Source of the DNA: SpSt-539 sp964549445 | Lineage (GTDB): Bacteria; Planctomycetota; Phycisphaerae; UBA1845; UTPLA1 | DNA: 64,000 nt | Direction: 5' to 3' | Assembly: GCA_964549445.1 (NCBI GenBank) | Contig: CAZJVS010000012.1 | Location: 52,116-116,115, forward strand | Shown: positions 16,966 to 26,264 of the stretch, in pieces | Position numbering within the stretch: position 1 is the first letter of the stretch | How the letters are laid out: the number at the start of each line of letters is the position of its first letter | Notes under the pieces: model-generated | Databases searched by the model: none | What the model was told of the DNA's origin: nothing | The model's input: only the letters and a program-made list of their open reading frames with translations | Made by a program: the position numbers and the translations under genes

Positions 16966-18654
16966 ATGTGCGTCCTGCTCGAAATGCTCGGCCGCGGACT
17001 CCTGACCCACCTCTCGGGCGCATTTGCAAACGTCTTGCCCAGCGACAACGCCGCCTCCATCGATGACCTCGCGCAGGCGGTTCGCGACAACCCGCGCGAC
17101 TGCCACTCCCGACTCAGGCTCGGCGCCGCTCAGCTTCGCGCCAACCGCCTCGTCGCTGCCCGGCAGACCTTCGAAGTCCTCACAACCTGCGACCAGCGTT
17201 CACTCCCCGCGCTGATCGGCCTCGCCTGCGCCCACGACGAACTCGGCAACTCCGACGCCGCCCTCGATCGCCTCCGCGCCGCCCAGCGCATCGACCCCGC
17301 AAACCCCGCGATACTCTTCGCCCTCGGCCTCTGTCACGAAAAACGCGGCGCGACCGCCGAAGCCGCCGCCATCTACCGCGATGCCGTCGCCCTCTGCCCC
17401 ACGCTCCGCAACGCCCACGAACGGCTCGCCGCCATCGCCCTCCGGGAGAATCGCATCGACGATGCCATCACCCACTACGAAGCCCTCTGCGACCTCGACC
17501 CCCAGCTCGTCGATCTCCACCTGACACTCGCCGCCCTGATGACTCAGGTCGGCCGCTTCACCGGCGCGATCCAGCGCTACCAAACCGCCATCGGCCTCGA
17601 CCCTGCCAACTGGGAAGCTCAGGACGACCTCGTCAACGCCTACGAAAAATCCGGTCTCCTCCGCGAAGCCATCGAGTGCCTCCACCGCATGGCCGAAGCC
17701 GAGCCCGAAGCCGCCGACACCCAGGCCCGCCTCGGCGAACTCTACGGCCGCATCGGCAACGACGAAGCCGCCCTCCAGCACCTCCAGCGCGCCGTCCAGC
17801 TCAGTCCCGACTACCTCGAAGCCAACGTCAAGCTCGCCATGCAGCACCTTCGCGCCGGCCGCTTCCAGGAAGCCGCTCGCTGGTTCAACTTCGCCACCGA
17901 GATCAACGACCGTCTCACCGCCGCGTATGTCGGGCTCGGTGTCGCCCAGCAGCTCGCCGGCCACACCGAAGAATCCGTCGCCTCGCTCAACATGGCCGCT
18001 GCCATCGAGCCCAACAGCACCGTCCTTTTCTCCGAAATGGCCCGCATGCACCTCAAGGCCGCCGTCGCGAAACAGGCCGACCGATACCTCCGCCCCGACG
18101 CCCAACCCGCCCCGCCCGAAGACCAGCCCGGCCGCGGCCTCGTCGAAACCCAGATCGGCCGCCTGCGCCACGCCCTCCGTCGCAACCCCGGCCACGCCGA
18201 CCTGCACTACCGCCTCGGCCTGCTCCTCCGCAGCCGCGGCGAACTCGACGACGCCATCCGCTGCTTCCGCGCGGCCGTCGAAATCAATCCCTGCTACGCC
18301 AAGGCCCTCGTCAAACTCGGCCTCGCCCTCCGCGAGTCCGGCGAAACCGACGAAGCGATCGAAGTATTCTCGCGCGTCATCGAGCTGCAGCCGTCATATG
18401 TCGACGTCCACTACCAGCTCGGCTTGCTCTACATCCAGCGTCAGGGATTCGAAATGGCCGTCGAGCACTTCGAGCAGGCCGTCGCAGGCAAGCCCGAAAG
18501 TGTCGAGTTCCACGCCAACCTCGGCCTCGCCCTCCAGAACGCCGGCCTCGTCGACCGCGCCGGCGCAACCTGGCGGCTCATCTGCGAACTCGCCCCCGAT
18601 TCATCCCAGGCCTCCGAAGCCCGCGCCCTCCTCGCCAAACACCGCGACGCCTGA
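16966..18654 (+). CDS. TPR-repeat protein, second of a pair
   Basis: The protein has 562 residues, nearly all TPR units (about fourteen), such as CHSRLRLGAAQLRANRLVAA and VDVHYQLGLLYIQRQGFEMAVEHF. The first 30 residues (MCVLLEMLGRGLLTHLSG) are hydrophobic but not a clean signal peptide. A short Pro-rich linker (PAPPEDQPG) splits the repeats into two blocks near residue 385. It is in an operon with the first TPR gene and ends 1 bp before the converging phosphatase gene. The function is unknown; the repeats imply protein binding. Confidence 0.75.
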   Translation: MCVLLEMLGRGLLTHLSGAFANVLPSDNAASIDDLAQAVRDNPRDCHSRLRLGAAQLRANRLVAARQTFEVLTTCDQRSLPALIGLACAHDELGNSDAALDRLRAAQRIDPANPAILFALGLCHEKRGATAEAAAIYRDAVALCPTLRNAHERLAAIALRENRIDDAITHYEALCDLDPQLVDLHLTLAALMTQVGRFTGAIQRYQTAIGLDPANWEAQDDLVNAYEKSGLLREAIECLHRMAEAEPEAADTQARLGELYGRIGNDEAALQHLQRAVQLSPDYLEANVKLAMQHLRAGRFQEAARWFNFATEINDRLTAAYVGLGVAQQLAGHTEESVASLNMAAAIEPNSTVLFSEMARMHLKAAVAKQADRYLRPDAQPAPPEDQPGRGLVETQIGRLRHALRRNPGHADLHYRLGLLLRSRGELDDAIRCFRAAVEINPCYAKALVKLGLALRESGETDEAIEVFSRVIELQPSYVDVHYQLGLLYIQRQGFEMAVEHFEQAVAGKPESVEFHANLGLALQNAGLVDRAGATWRLICELAPDSSQASEARALLAKHRDA

Positions 18655-18655
18655 A

Positions 18656-20347
18656 TTAGCGCGGCGTCGTATCCAGCGCCTCGCTCAAAACCCGCCCCGA
18701 AGTCCCCGCAACCGGCTCTACGCCGATCATCGCCGAAATTGTCGGCACAATGTCCAGCGGATCGGCCGGCGCGAAATACCGCCCCGGCGTGATCCCCGGC
18801 CCGTACAAAACGATCGGCACATGCCGCTCCTGGTTCGACGCCCCCGAATGTCCGGCCAGATCCCTCGTCTTCTTCTGCCAGTACGGCGCAAACTGAATCG
18901 CAATCTGCCCCGCCCGCCCCGGGTAATACGCCCGATACGCCAGCCACCGCCACAAATCGGTAGGACTCGGCGGCGGACCCGTCATCTCGTCAGAAGTCAT
19001 GCCGTTGACCAGCCCCGGCGTCCGACGAATGACCCCCAGCGCCGTGTCAAATACCTTTTTGCGCTGCGCCCGATCCATCCGGTCCACGACCGGATTCATG
19101 AACACCCACGGCGGCTCGATCGACCGCACGTAGCCAATGTCATCCGGCATCGACCCCATCGCCTCGCGCAGCGCTTCGTTCAATCGCTTCTGCAACTCGC
19201 CCATGTCGACGATGCCCGTCTCAAACCCAATTCGCTCCGCCACCGGCGGCGGCGTCGACACGCCATGATCGGCCGACAGCGCCAGCACATACCGCCCGAG
19301 CCCCACCCGCTGATCCAGCATCGCCAGAAACGCCCCGATCTGCCGATCCGTCCACAGCGTGAAGTCCAGCATCTCCGCGCTCTGCGGCCCGAAGATGTGA
19401 CCGGCCACGTCGAACGATGACAGACTCACGCACAACAGATCGATCGCCGCCCCTCCACCCAGTTTCTCGTCGCGGACGATTCGCTCCGCCATCTCCAGCG
19501 TCACGTCGTTTCCAAACGGCGTCGCCTCCAGTGCTTCGTAGTATTGCTTCGGCGGCTTGCTCGCCCGCTTCGGAAGCGGATGCGGAAACGTCACCCCCAG
19601 CCCGAACAGCTCTCCCCGGCTCAGGTCGGGAAGCGGCCAGCACTCCGCGTACGCGCTCTCCGGCAGCATCCGCTCCCACGCCTGCCCCGCAAACCGATCG
19701 CTCCCCTCGCGCGCATTCCACTCGGCCACATACGTCGGAACATCCTTCACGTAGTACGTGCTCGTCAGCCAATGCCCGGTATCCTCGCTCCACCAGAAAC
19801 ACCCGTCCGGCCGGTGTCCTCCCATGCTGATCGCCGCCCGCGGCTTCATCGCAATCGAAAACACCCGCGACCGCGCGTCCGCCAGCTTCAGCTCGTCCCC
19901 CAGCGCCGGCCCGATCATCATCCGCGGCGACTTGCCCTTCACCTTCACATCCGGCGGCTCGCCGATCGTTGAATACTCGCGATCCGTGAACACCCCCTCC
20001 ACCTTCTTCGCCGTCGGCTCCAGGTACCACTGGTTCGCCACGATCCCATGCTGCCGTGGAAGCCGCCCGCTCGCGATCGTCGCATGTCCCGCAGCCGTCA
20101 CGCTCGACGCCTGCGAAAAATACGCGTTCACAAACGTCGCCCCATCGCGCATAAGCCGTCGAAAACCGTCTGCCCCGAATCGCGGCTCCAGTCGCGTCAG
20201 GAAATCCGTCCGAAACTGGTCGATCACCAACACCACAACCAACCGAACACCCGAGTCCTCCGGCTGCGTAGTCGGTGTCGTCGCCGGCGCACCGCGCACG
20301 GCGGCAATCACAATCAACCCGGCCACTAGGGCCTTCAATTTTCTCAT
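18656..20347 (-). CDS. Exported alkaline phosphatase, PafA-like
   Basis: This 563-residue protein has a signal peptide (LKALVAGLIVIAAVRGAPA). It belongs to the alkaline phosphatase superfamily with a Thr nucleophile: Asp43 in VIDQFRTDFL and Thr84 in SSVTAAGHATIASG, a spacing of 41 residues that matches PafA. Later metal ligands are visible in SADHGVS and SFDVAGHIFGP. The enzyme probably hydrolyses phosphate monoesters in the periplasm. A Thr-rich stretch (ATTPTTQPE) follows the signal peptide. It converges on the TPR operon with almost no spacer, so a transcription end must lie inside coding DNA. Confidence 0.85.
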   Translation of the reverse strand: MRKLKALVAGLIVIAAVRGAPATTPTTQPEDSGVRLVVVLVIDQFRTDFLTRLEPRFGADGFRRLMRDGATFVNAYFSQASSVTAAGHATIASGRLPRQHGIVANQWYLEPTAKKVEGVFTDREYSTIGEPPDVKVKGKSPRMMIGPALGDELKLADARSRVFSIAMKPRAAISMGGHRPDGCFWWSEDTGHWLTSTYYVKDVPTYVAEWNAREGSDRFAGQAWERMLPESAYAECWPLPDLSRGELFGLGVTFPHPLPKRASKPPKQYYEALEATPFGNDVTLEMAERIVRDEKLGGGAAIDLLCVSLSSFDVAGHIFGPQSAEMLDFTLWTDRQIGAFLAMLDQRVGLGRYVLALSADHGVSTPPPVAERIGFETGIVDMGELQKRLNEALREAMGSMPDDIGYVRSIEPPWVFMNPVVDRMDRAQRKKVFDTALGVIRRTPGLVNGMTSDEMTGPPPSPTDLWRWLAYRAYYPGRAGQIAIQFAPYWQKKTRDLAGHSGASNQERHVPIVLYGPGITPGRYFAPADPLDIVPTISAMIGVEPVAGTSGRVLSEALDTTPR

Positions 20348-20439
20348 TCTTGCCTCCTGATCCGGAGCCCCAGTTTAGTTGTTCGCACGCCCCGAACGCT
20401 ATAGCATGAACACAATCTTCATCAGGTGCCCCACGTCCC

Positions 20440-21243
20440 ATGCTCAGCGTATTCCTCCTCCAACTCGCCGGCGGCTCAATGCTCGCCATCGGCCTCGGCC
20501 GCATCGACGACATGGCCTGGCGTTATCTCCGCTTGATGGGATTTGTATCATTCGCGGCGCTGGCACTGGTGGCGTTGCTGTTCGTGGTACAAAGCGGAGT
20601 TCAGCTACTCCATCATCTCCGAGACGTCTCGTTGCTCCTAATCTCATTGGTGCTAACAATTGCGTGGCTCGTCGCGAATGCAATTCAAGCACCGCAGGCC
20701 CGACCAACGCAACGAGTGCTCGCATTTCTTGCCGGTCTGGTTGCTGTATTGCAATGCTCCGGGCTCGTGTGTGCGGCCCTTAATTCCGAGTTGATCGCAC
20801 AAAGTGCTCTCCGATTGGACGTTGCGGCCTTCGTCACGATCTTGCTCGGCAGCCTCCTCATCGGCTCGGTCACGGCGAGTATGTTGCTCGGACATCGCTA
20901 TCTGACCGACACAGGCATGACGATCGCACCGCTGCGTCGAATCGTCCGTTTGGTACTCATCGTCATCACACTCCGCACAATGTGGGCGGCCGTGTTCCTG
21001 GAATTCGCCTTTCACTGGGGCAATTTCGAGCGCGGCGACCTGACTTGGACTGTGTTGCTGCTTAGTCTCCGGGGAATGGTCGGACTCCTCGGCACCGCCG
21101 TCTTCGCCTACATGATCTGGGACTGCGTCCGCCGCCGCAGCACCCAATCCGCCACCGGCATCCTCTACCTCACGATGGTCTTCGTCTTCATCGGCGAGCT
21201 GACCGCGCAGTACCTCCTCCGCTGGAAAGGCTTGGCCGTCTGA
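20440..21243 (+). CDS. Multi-pass integral membrane protein, unknown function
   Basis: The protein has 267 residues with seven or eight hydrophobic segments covering most of its length and little outside the membrane. The stretch LLGHRYLTDTGM before a basic loop is the most distinctive motif, but I cannot assign a family. Codon use in the first two thirds is less C-rich at third positions than in the neighbours. It starts a string of tightly packed plus-strand genes (zinc ribbon, folE, lipoprotein). Confidence 0.6.
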   Translation: MLSVFLLQLAGGSMLAIGLGRIDDMAWRYLRLMGFVSFAALALVALLFVVQSGVQLLHHLRDVSLLLISLVLTIAWLVANAIQAPQARPTQRVLAFLAGLVAVLQCSGLVCAALNSELIAQSALRLDVAAFVTILLGSLLIGSVTASMLLGHRYLTDTGMTIAPLRRIVRLVLIVITLRTMWAAVFLEFAFHWGNFERGDLTWTVLLLSLRGMVGLLGTAVFAYMIWDCVRRRSTQSATGILYLTMVFVFIGELTAQYLLRWKGLAV

Positions 21244-21244
21244 C

Positions 21245-21703
21245 ATGCTCGAGCTCCGCACCCGCTGCACAAACCGCGACTGCCGCAGCACCGCCCGCGC
21301 TCAAATCGCAACGCCTGGCCCGATTGAGCTGCGCTGCCCGCTCTGCTCATCCACGCAAACCATTGAAATCGACCCCGCCCTCGCCGCCGATGGTCGCCTC
21401 GAAAAATGCCCGCTCTGCACCGGCCGCGAGTTCTTCGTCCGAAAAGATTTCCCCCAGAAGCTCGGCCTCGCCGTCGTCATCATCTCCGGCCTGCTCTCCT
21501 GCATCTTCTTCTACCAAAAGCAGATGCTCTGGGTTTGGGCCGTCCTCGGCGGCGCCGTCCTCATCGACGCCGCGCTCTATTTCGTGACGGGCATCGTCGT
21601 CGTCTGCTATCGCTGCCGGGCCGAATTCCGCGGCCTGCCATATAATCCCGCCGTCAAGCCATTCGATCTGGCAACCTCTGAAAAGTACGGCGAGGTGGAA
21701 TGA
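21245..21703 (+). CDS. Zinc-ribbon membrane protein
   Basis: This is a 152-residue protein. The N-terminal 60 residues hold Cys pairs typical of zinc ribbons (CTNRDC, CPLC, CPLC), then come two membrane segments (LAVVIISGLLSCIFFY and VWAVLGGAVLIDAALYFVTG) and a last pair CYRC. It starts 1 bp after the previous gene and overlaps the start of folE, so translation is coupled. The function is unknown; a structural zinc domain on a membrane anchor is all the sequence shows. Confidence 0.65.
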   Translation: MLELRTRCTNRDCRSTARAQIATPGPIELRCPLCSSTQTIEIDPALAADGRLEKCPLCTGREFFVRKDFPQKLGLAVVIISGLLSCIFFYQKQMLWVWAVLGGAVLIDAALYFVTGIVVVCYRCRAEFRGLPYNPAVKPFDLATSEKYGEVE

Positions 21704-22299
21704 TGTCCGACTACGTGGTCACCGAAAAACGCGTCGACGAAGACCGCATCGCAAAGGCCGTCCGCGAAATCCTCATTGCCGTCGGCGAAAACCCCGACCG
21801 CGAAGGCCTGAAAAAAACCCCGGCCCGCGTCGCCAAAATGTACGCCGAAATGTTCGCCGGCCTCCGCACCGACCCGCGCGATCACGTCCGCACCTTCTTC
21901 ACCGAAAGCTACGACGAGTTGGTCGTCCTCCGCGACATCAGCTTTTTCTCCATGTGCGAACATCATCTGCTCCCCTTCGAAGGCAAGGCCCACATCGGCT
22001 ACCTCCCCGCCGGCCGCGTCATCGGCGTTTCCAAGCTCGCCCGCGTCGTCGAGGGCTTCGCCCGCCGACCCCAGGTGCAGGAGCGCCTAACAACCCAGGT
22101 CGCCGACCTGCTCATGCAGGAACTGAACGCCAAGGGTGTCGCGGTCGTCATGGAAGCCGTCCACACCTGCATGACCTGCCGCGGCGTCAAGAAGCCCGGC
22201 AGCGTCATGGTCACCTCCGCCGTCCGCGGCGAATGCTGCACGAACGCCTCGACGCGCCTGGAGGTCTTCAGTCTCCTGCACAACGGCCGAACTCGATGA
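21700..22299 (+). CDS. folE: GTP cyclohydrolase I
   Basis: This 199-residue enzyme converts GTP to 7,8-dihydroneopterin triphosphate, the first step of tetrahydrofolate or pterin synthesis. The zinc ligands are visible: Cys86 and His89 in MCEHHLLPF and Cys157 in HTCMTCRG, with the same spacing as E. coli Cys110, His113 and Cys181. GREGLKKTPARVAKMY-type sequence marks the N-terminal helix region. It starts at tandem ATGs overlapping the stop of the zinc-ribbon gene and ends in an ATGA overlap with the lipoprotein gene. No other folate gene is nearby. Confidence 0.95.
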   Translation: MMSDYVVTEKRVDEDRIAKAVREILIAVGENPDREGLKKTPARVAKMYAEMFAGLRTDPRDHVRTFFTESYDELVVLRDISFFSMCEHHLLPFEGKAHIGYLPAGRVIGVSKLARVVEGFARRPQVQERLTTQVADLLMQELNAKGVAVVMEAVHTCMTCRGVKKPGSVMVTSAVRGECCTNASTRLEVFSLLHNGRTR

Positions 22300-23309
22300 G
22301 TTCCTCCACCCGCACGCGCATCTTCACGGCTGTGTTCGTCGTCGTGACTCTGCTGCTCCTCGCCGGCTGCAAGAGCGACAATTCCCCGACCACAAGCGCG
22401 CCGTCGACCACCATCCGAGTCGCCCTGCTCCACCCCGGCCGCGAGACCGACGGAGGCTGGAACCAGCTCGCCTACACCGCCCTCATGCAACTCCACGACC
22501 GCACCGGCGCATCCGTCCAGCACACCTACACCCCCAGCCGCGCCACCTTCAAGAGCGACCTCCGCGACTACGCCCGCCAGGGATACACCCTCGTCATCGC
22601 CCACGGCAGCGAATACGTGAAAGCCGCCCGCGAAGTCGCCGCCGACTTCCCCAACACCAGGTTCGTCGTCACAGGCAGCAGCGACGCCGGCGACGGCGTG
22701 GCCACCCTCGACTTCCGCCTCTGGGAAGCCACCTATCTCTGCGGCGTGCTTGCCGCCCATCTCGTCCCGAATGGCCCCGCCGGCCTCATCGGCGGCCAGG
22801 ACTTCGTCACCGTCCGCCGAACGATGGACGCCTTCACCAACGGCGCACGCTCCGTTCAGCCCGGCTACAAATCATTCGCCCAATACGTCGGAAGCTGGGA
22901 CGACGTCGCCAAGGCCCAGCAGACCGCCAAGTCGCTCATCGAAACCCGCGGCGTCAAAGTTATCTTCCAGAACACCGACGCCGCCGCCGCCGGCGTCTTC
23001 GAAGCCGCCCGCGCCGCCAAGATCGTCGCCTTCGGCTGCAACAGCAATCAAAACGCGATGGCCCCCAACGCCGTCCCCGCCAGCGCCATCATCGACATGG
23101 AAAAAGCGTTCGAAACGATCCTGGCCGACATTCGTGAGAAACGCTTCGAACCAAAGGCCTACGTCTGCGACCTCAAGAGCGGCGTCATCGACGTAGTACT
23201 CAACCCCACCTTCGCAACGCGCTGGCCGAAAGACGCACTCCCCGCATTCGAAGAAGCAAAAGCCAAAATCATCGCCGGCAAGCTGGATGTCTTGAAACCC
23301 GCCCCCTGA
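22296..23309 (+). CDS. BMP-family ABC transporter substrate-binding lipoprotein
   Basis: This 337-residue protein has a lipoprotein signal (FVVVTLLLLAGC), so it should be anchored at Cys22 or close to it. The mature part matches the BMP/PnrA family of nucleoside-binding proteins: GGWNQLAYTAL near the start, IAHGSEYVKAA, FVVTGS and GLIGGQDF. Such proteins deliver nucleosides or related ligands to an ABC importer. No permease or ATPase gene lies nearby, so it is an orphan in this window. The ATG at 22296 overlaps the folE stop; the much longer ORF running back into folE is an artefact. Confidence 0.85.
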   Translation: MSSSTRTRIFTAVFVVVTLLLLAGCKSDNSPTTSAPSTTIRVALLHPGRETDGGWNQLAYTALMQLHDRTGASVQHTYTPSRATFKSDLRDYARQGYTLVIAHGSEYVKAAREVAADFPNTRFVVTGSSDAGDGVATLDFRLWEATYLCGVLAAHLVPNGPAGLIGGQDFVTVRRTMDAFTNGARSVQPGYKSFAQYVGSWDDVAKAQQTAKSLIETRGVKVIFQNTDAAAAGVFEAARAAKIVAFGCNSNQNAMAPNAVPASAIIDMEKAFETILADIREKRFEPKAYVCDLKSGVIDVVLNPTFATRWPKDALPAFEEAKAKIIAGKLDVLKPAP

Positions 23310-23320
23310 TCCGCGGCGTG

Positions 23321-23848
23321 CTACGACTTCGCCCGCTTCCCCCTTCGCCGCTCCTTCAATCGCTCGTGCAGCCGCCGCGCCACCGTGGCCGGCACCAGCC
23401 GCTCCAACCGCCCCGGATCGCCCCCAAACTCCACCACCTGCCGGATCAGCGTGCTGCTCGTCAGCGCATGCTGATCACTCGTGAGCAAGAAGACCGTCTC
23501 CGTATTCCCCGCGATGAGGTTCACGTTCGCCTGCTGCAACTCCGACCCTAGGTCCGACGAATCGCGAATACCCTTGATAATGACCGTCGCCCCCTTTTCG
23601 CGCACGAAATCCATCGTCAGCCCGGGATACGCCTCGACGTGCACGTTGTCCATCGACGCCGTCAGTTCGCGCAGCATCGACAGCCGCTCCGTCTCGCTGA
23701 AAAACGGCTCCTTCTCCGGATTCCGCCCCACCGCCACAATCAACTGGTCAAACAACCGCCGCGAACGCTTGATGATGTCGACATGCCCGCTCGTCGGCGG
23801 ATCAAACGTCCCGGCAAACACCGCGATCTTCGACTTGTGCCTGTTCAT
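23321..23848 (-). CDS. coaD: Phosphopantetheine adenylyltransferase
   Basis: This 175-residue enzyme catalyses the fourth step of coenzyme A synthesis, joining AMP to 4'-phosphopantetheine. The nucleotide-binding motif GTFDPPTSGH is at residues 13-22, and TSSTLIR near residue 130 matches the C-terminal ISSTxVR motif. The length is close to the usual 160. The start at 23848 matches the family; the longer ORF upstream overlaps the divergent gene. It converges on the lipoprotein gene with 11 bp between. Confidence 0.94.
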   Translation of the reverse strand: MNRHKSKIAVFAGTFDPPTSGHVDIIKRSRRLFDQLIVAVGRNPEKEPFFSETERLSMLRELTASMDNVHVEAYPGLTMDFVREKGATVIIKGIRDSSDLGSELQQANVNLIAGNTETVFLLTSDQHALTSSTLIRQVVEFGGDPGRLERLVPATVARRLHERLKERRRGKRAKS

Positions 23849-23914
23849 GTCTGACGATTGTCGCGTCTTCGCGCGGTGTTGTCGATCACGTAGTCCTGCG
23901 GAGATAATCAATAA

Positions 23915-24772
23915 ATGCTCGGGCCAGCGGACACTGTGCAACCCGCGTCAACGGAACACGACGGTCCGAAGCGTCATTTGTCGCCGAACTGCTATGTCGT
24001 CAAGGTAAGGTCGAACATTACAAGCACACCACATTCGATCGACTGTCGTCACCTCTCCGACGAGGCACTGGCCGAGCTCGGGAGAAGTGTTGCCGTCTGG
24101 ACTAATCACGTCACCGTGGTCGATCGAGTATGGACGTACTCGCGAACCCGGGGGCTCCCGCCGCTCGCAGTCGTCTTCGAGAATGCACCGAAGCACCTAC
24201 TTCCAACGCCGTTACCAATCGATGTACCATTTGAGCCGACGCCGCTCGATGAATCACATCCGTCGCTGCGGCACCTGATTCGGTTGGGTGATGCGTCCGA
24301 CTCCATCGAATCGACTTCTGCTACTGTCGCTTCACCTTTGCAGCGCGCGCTCATTCGTGCGGGGATTCCCACGCTATCAGCGGCACTCGCCATAGGTCAG
24401 GTCATTTCGATTTGGGATGGCTTTCGCTGGAACTCGCCATGGCATCTCGTATCGGTTTCAGTTATTGGAATCGCAGTCGTGTTGCTCGTTCTCAGCCTTC
24501 TTCGCCGAGCGCAATGGTTGATCGTGCCCGGCGCGCTGATTCAACGATCGCCAGGAGCATGGTGGACTGGCGTCGCGCTTTGCCGCTTTACACCGCCAGA
24601 CAGCGTGCTGATCTTGTGCCCGGAATCGCCGGGGTGGCGCGCTGAATTGTGGGTCAGTGGGAAACAGGCAGCGAGACGACTCATCACGACGCTGGAAGCA
24701 ATGGCGTTACTCGCCGCCTGGCAAAGCCCCCTCCGAACGCCCACCCTCGACGAAATGAGCGATCTCCACTGA
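23915..24772 (+). CDS. Hypothetical protein with two membrane segments
   Basis: The protein has 285 residues. The N-terminal 130 residues are soluble with no recognised motif. Two membrane segments (IPTLSAALAIGQVISIW and LVSVSVIGIAVVLLVLSLL) follow, then a C-terminal domain of about 90 residues (WLIVPGALIQRSPGAWWTGV...). The start is uncertain; it is divergent from coaD with 66 bp between starts. Codon choice is less biased than in most neighbours. No function can be assigned. Confidence 0.55.
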   Translation: MLGPADTVQPASTEHDGPKRHLSPNCYVVKVRSNITSTPHSIDCRHLSDEALAELGRSVAVWTNHVTVVDRVWTYSRTRGLPPLAVVFENAPKHLLPTPLPIDVPFEPTPLDESHPSLRHLIRLGDASDSIESTSATVASPLQRALIRAGIPTLSAALAIGQVISIWDGFRWNSPWHLVSVSVIGIAVVLLVLSLLRRAQWLIVPGALIQRSPGAWWTGVALCRFTPPDSVLILCPESPGWRAELWVSGKQAARRLITTLEAMALLAAWQSPLRTPTLDEMSDLH

Positions 24773-24788
24773 CCGCCGGCGCCCGCGC

Positions 24789-24821
24789 AAAAAAATCGGC
24801 CCGCGCACCGCGCAGGCCGAT
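24789..24821 (-). terminator. Rho-independent terminator of tRNA-Arg
   Basis: Read on the minus strand, a 7-bp stem (ATCGGCC with GGCCGAT) with an inner GC helix is followed by seven Ts (As at 24789-24795 on plus). It lies 5 bp after the tRNA. Confidence 0.8.
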
Positions 24822-24825
24822 GTAT

Positions 24826-24899
24826 CGCGCCCGGCAGGACTCGAACCTGCAACCTACTGGTTCGAAGCCAGCCACTCTATCCAATTGAGCTACGGGCGC
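24826..24899 (-). tRNA. tRNA-Arg, anticodon TCG
   Basis: The 74-nt cloverleaf is complete: acceptor arm GCGCCCG with CGGGCGC, D arm AGCTCAATTGGATAGAGT, anticodon loop CTTCGAA giving TCG (reads CGA and probably other CGN codons), and T arm with GGTTCGAGTCC. The 3' CCA is not encoded and must be added. The minus-strand terminator follows directly. Confidence 0.95.
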
Positions 24900-24946
24900 A
24901 GTTGATTTGTCTGAGATTATATCCGCCAATGCGGCCGGTCAACCGA

Positions 24947-26056
24947 TCACCCCACCGCCAACGGCACGTACGGCAACCCAAACGTCTCCGCCACCGGCTT
25001 ATTCGTGATCTTCCCCGACTCGATGTTCACCCCGTTCGCAAGCCCCACGTCCTCGCGGCACGCCTGCTTCCACCCCTTGTTCGCGATCCGCACCGCGTAT
25101 GGCAGCGTCGCGTTCGTCAGCGCAAACGTGCTCGTCCGCCCCACGGCGCCCGGCATGTTCGTCACGCCGTAGTGCACGATCCCATCGACCATGTACGTCG
25201 GCTCCGCATGCGTGGTCGGCTTGATCGTCTCGACGCACCCGCCCTGATCGACGCCCACGTCAACAATCACCGCCCCCGGCTTCATCTTCGACAGGTATTC
25301 GCGCGGCACCAGCACCGGACACCGCGCCCCCGGAATCAGCACCGCCCCGATTACCAGGTCCGCCAGCGCCAGCTGCCGCCGAATCTGCACGTGATCCGAA
25401 AACAGCGTCTGCACGTTCGCCGGCATCACGTCCGACAGGTAGCGCAGCCGGTCGATGTTCACATCCATGATGACGACGTCCGCCCCCAGCCCCGCCGCCA
25501 CCTTCGCCGCGTTCGTCCCGACGACCCCGCCACCGAGAATCGTCACATGCGCCGGCTCAACGCCCGGCACGCCGCCCAACAGAATTCCTCGCCCCATCAT
25601 CGGCCGTTCGAGATACTTCGCCCCCTCCTGCACGCTCATCTTGCCCGCCACTTCGCTCATCGGCGTCAGCAACGGCAGCCGCCCGTTCCCATCGGTCACC
25701 GTCTCGTACGCAATCGCGATACACCCGCTCTTGATGATCCCGCTCGTCAGACTCTTTTCCGCCGCGAAGTGAAAATACGTAAAGACGATCTGCCCCGAGC
25801 GGATCATCGCAACCTCGGCGGCCTGCGGCTCCTTCACCTTGATGACCATGTCGGCCTTGGACCAGACCTCCTTCGCCGAGCCGACGATGTTCGCCTCCGC
25901 CTGCACGTAGTCCTCATCCGAGAACCCCGACCCCGCCCCCGCCTGCGTCTCAACCAGCACCTGGTGCCCGGCCTTCTTCAGGGCGATAACCCCCGCCGGA
26001 ACGAGCCCGACCCGGTATTCGTCGGACTTAATCTCTCGTGGCAGACCAATGATCAT
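24947..26056 (-). CDS. ald: Alanine dehydrogenase
   Basis: This 369-residue enzyme reversibly converts L-alanine to pyruvate and ammonia with NAD. The start MIIGLPREIKSDEYRVGLVP is typical, with Arg15 and the later catalytic Lys74-region (VKVKEPQ), His96-region (YFHFAAE) and an NAD-binding GGGVVGTNAAK Rossmann motif. The C-terminal region NMPGAVGRTSTFALTNAT is also diagnostic. GGAGGAG lies before the ATG at 26056. It stands alone between the tRNA and the divergent epimerase pair. Confidence 0.94.
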   Translation of the reverse strand: MIIGLPREIKSDEYRVGLVPAGVIALKKAGHQVLVETQAGAGSGFSDEDYVQAEANIVGSAKEVWSKADMVIKVKEPQAAEVAMIRSGQIVFTYFHFAAEKSLTSGIIKSGCIAIAYETVTDGNGRLPLLTPMSEVAGKMSVQEGAKYLERPMMGRGILLGGVPGVEPAHVTILGGGVVGTNAAKVAAGLGADVVIMDVNIDRLRYLSDVMPANVQTLFSDHVQIRRQLALADLVIGAVLIPGARCPVLVPREYLSKMKPGAVIVDVGVDQGGCVETIKPTTHAEPTYMVDGIVHYGVTNMPGAVGRTSTFALTNATLPYAVRIANKGWKQACREDVGLANGVNIESGKITNKPVAETFGLPYVPLAVG

Positions 26057-26264
26057 GTAGGCTCTCCTCCGGCGATAGGCGATGAATTCGTGCCTTGCAC
26101 GCGTGTGAAATGTACCGAATGGCGACACCCTTTGCAAAGCGACTCGCCGTTCGCTCGCCTTCACTCCGCCACACCGCGAAAGGCGCAATCCATTCGAGCG
26201 TTGTCTCTTAGTGACGGGTAATAAACGTTTCAGGACGGCTCACGTTCAGTTCAAGGAAATCGCC

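Noticed and set aside
21954..22295. N-terminal extension of the BMP lipoprotein
   Set aside because: It overlaps folE out of frame; the lipoprotein signal starts at 22296.
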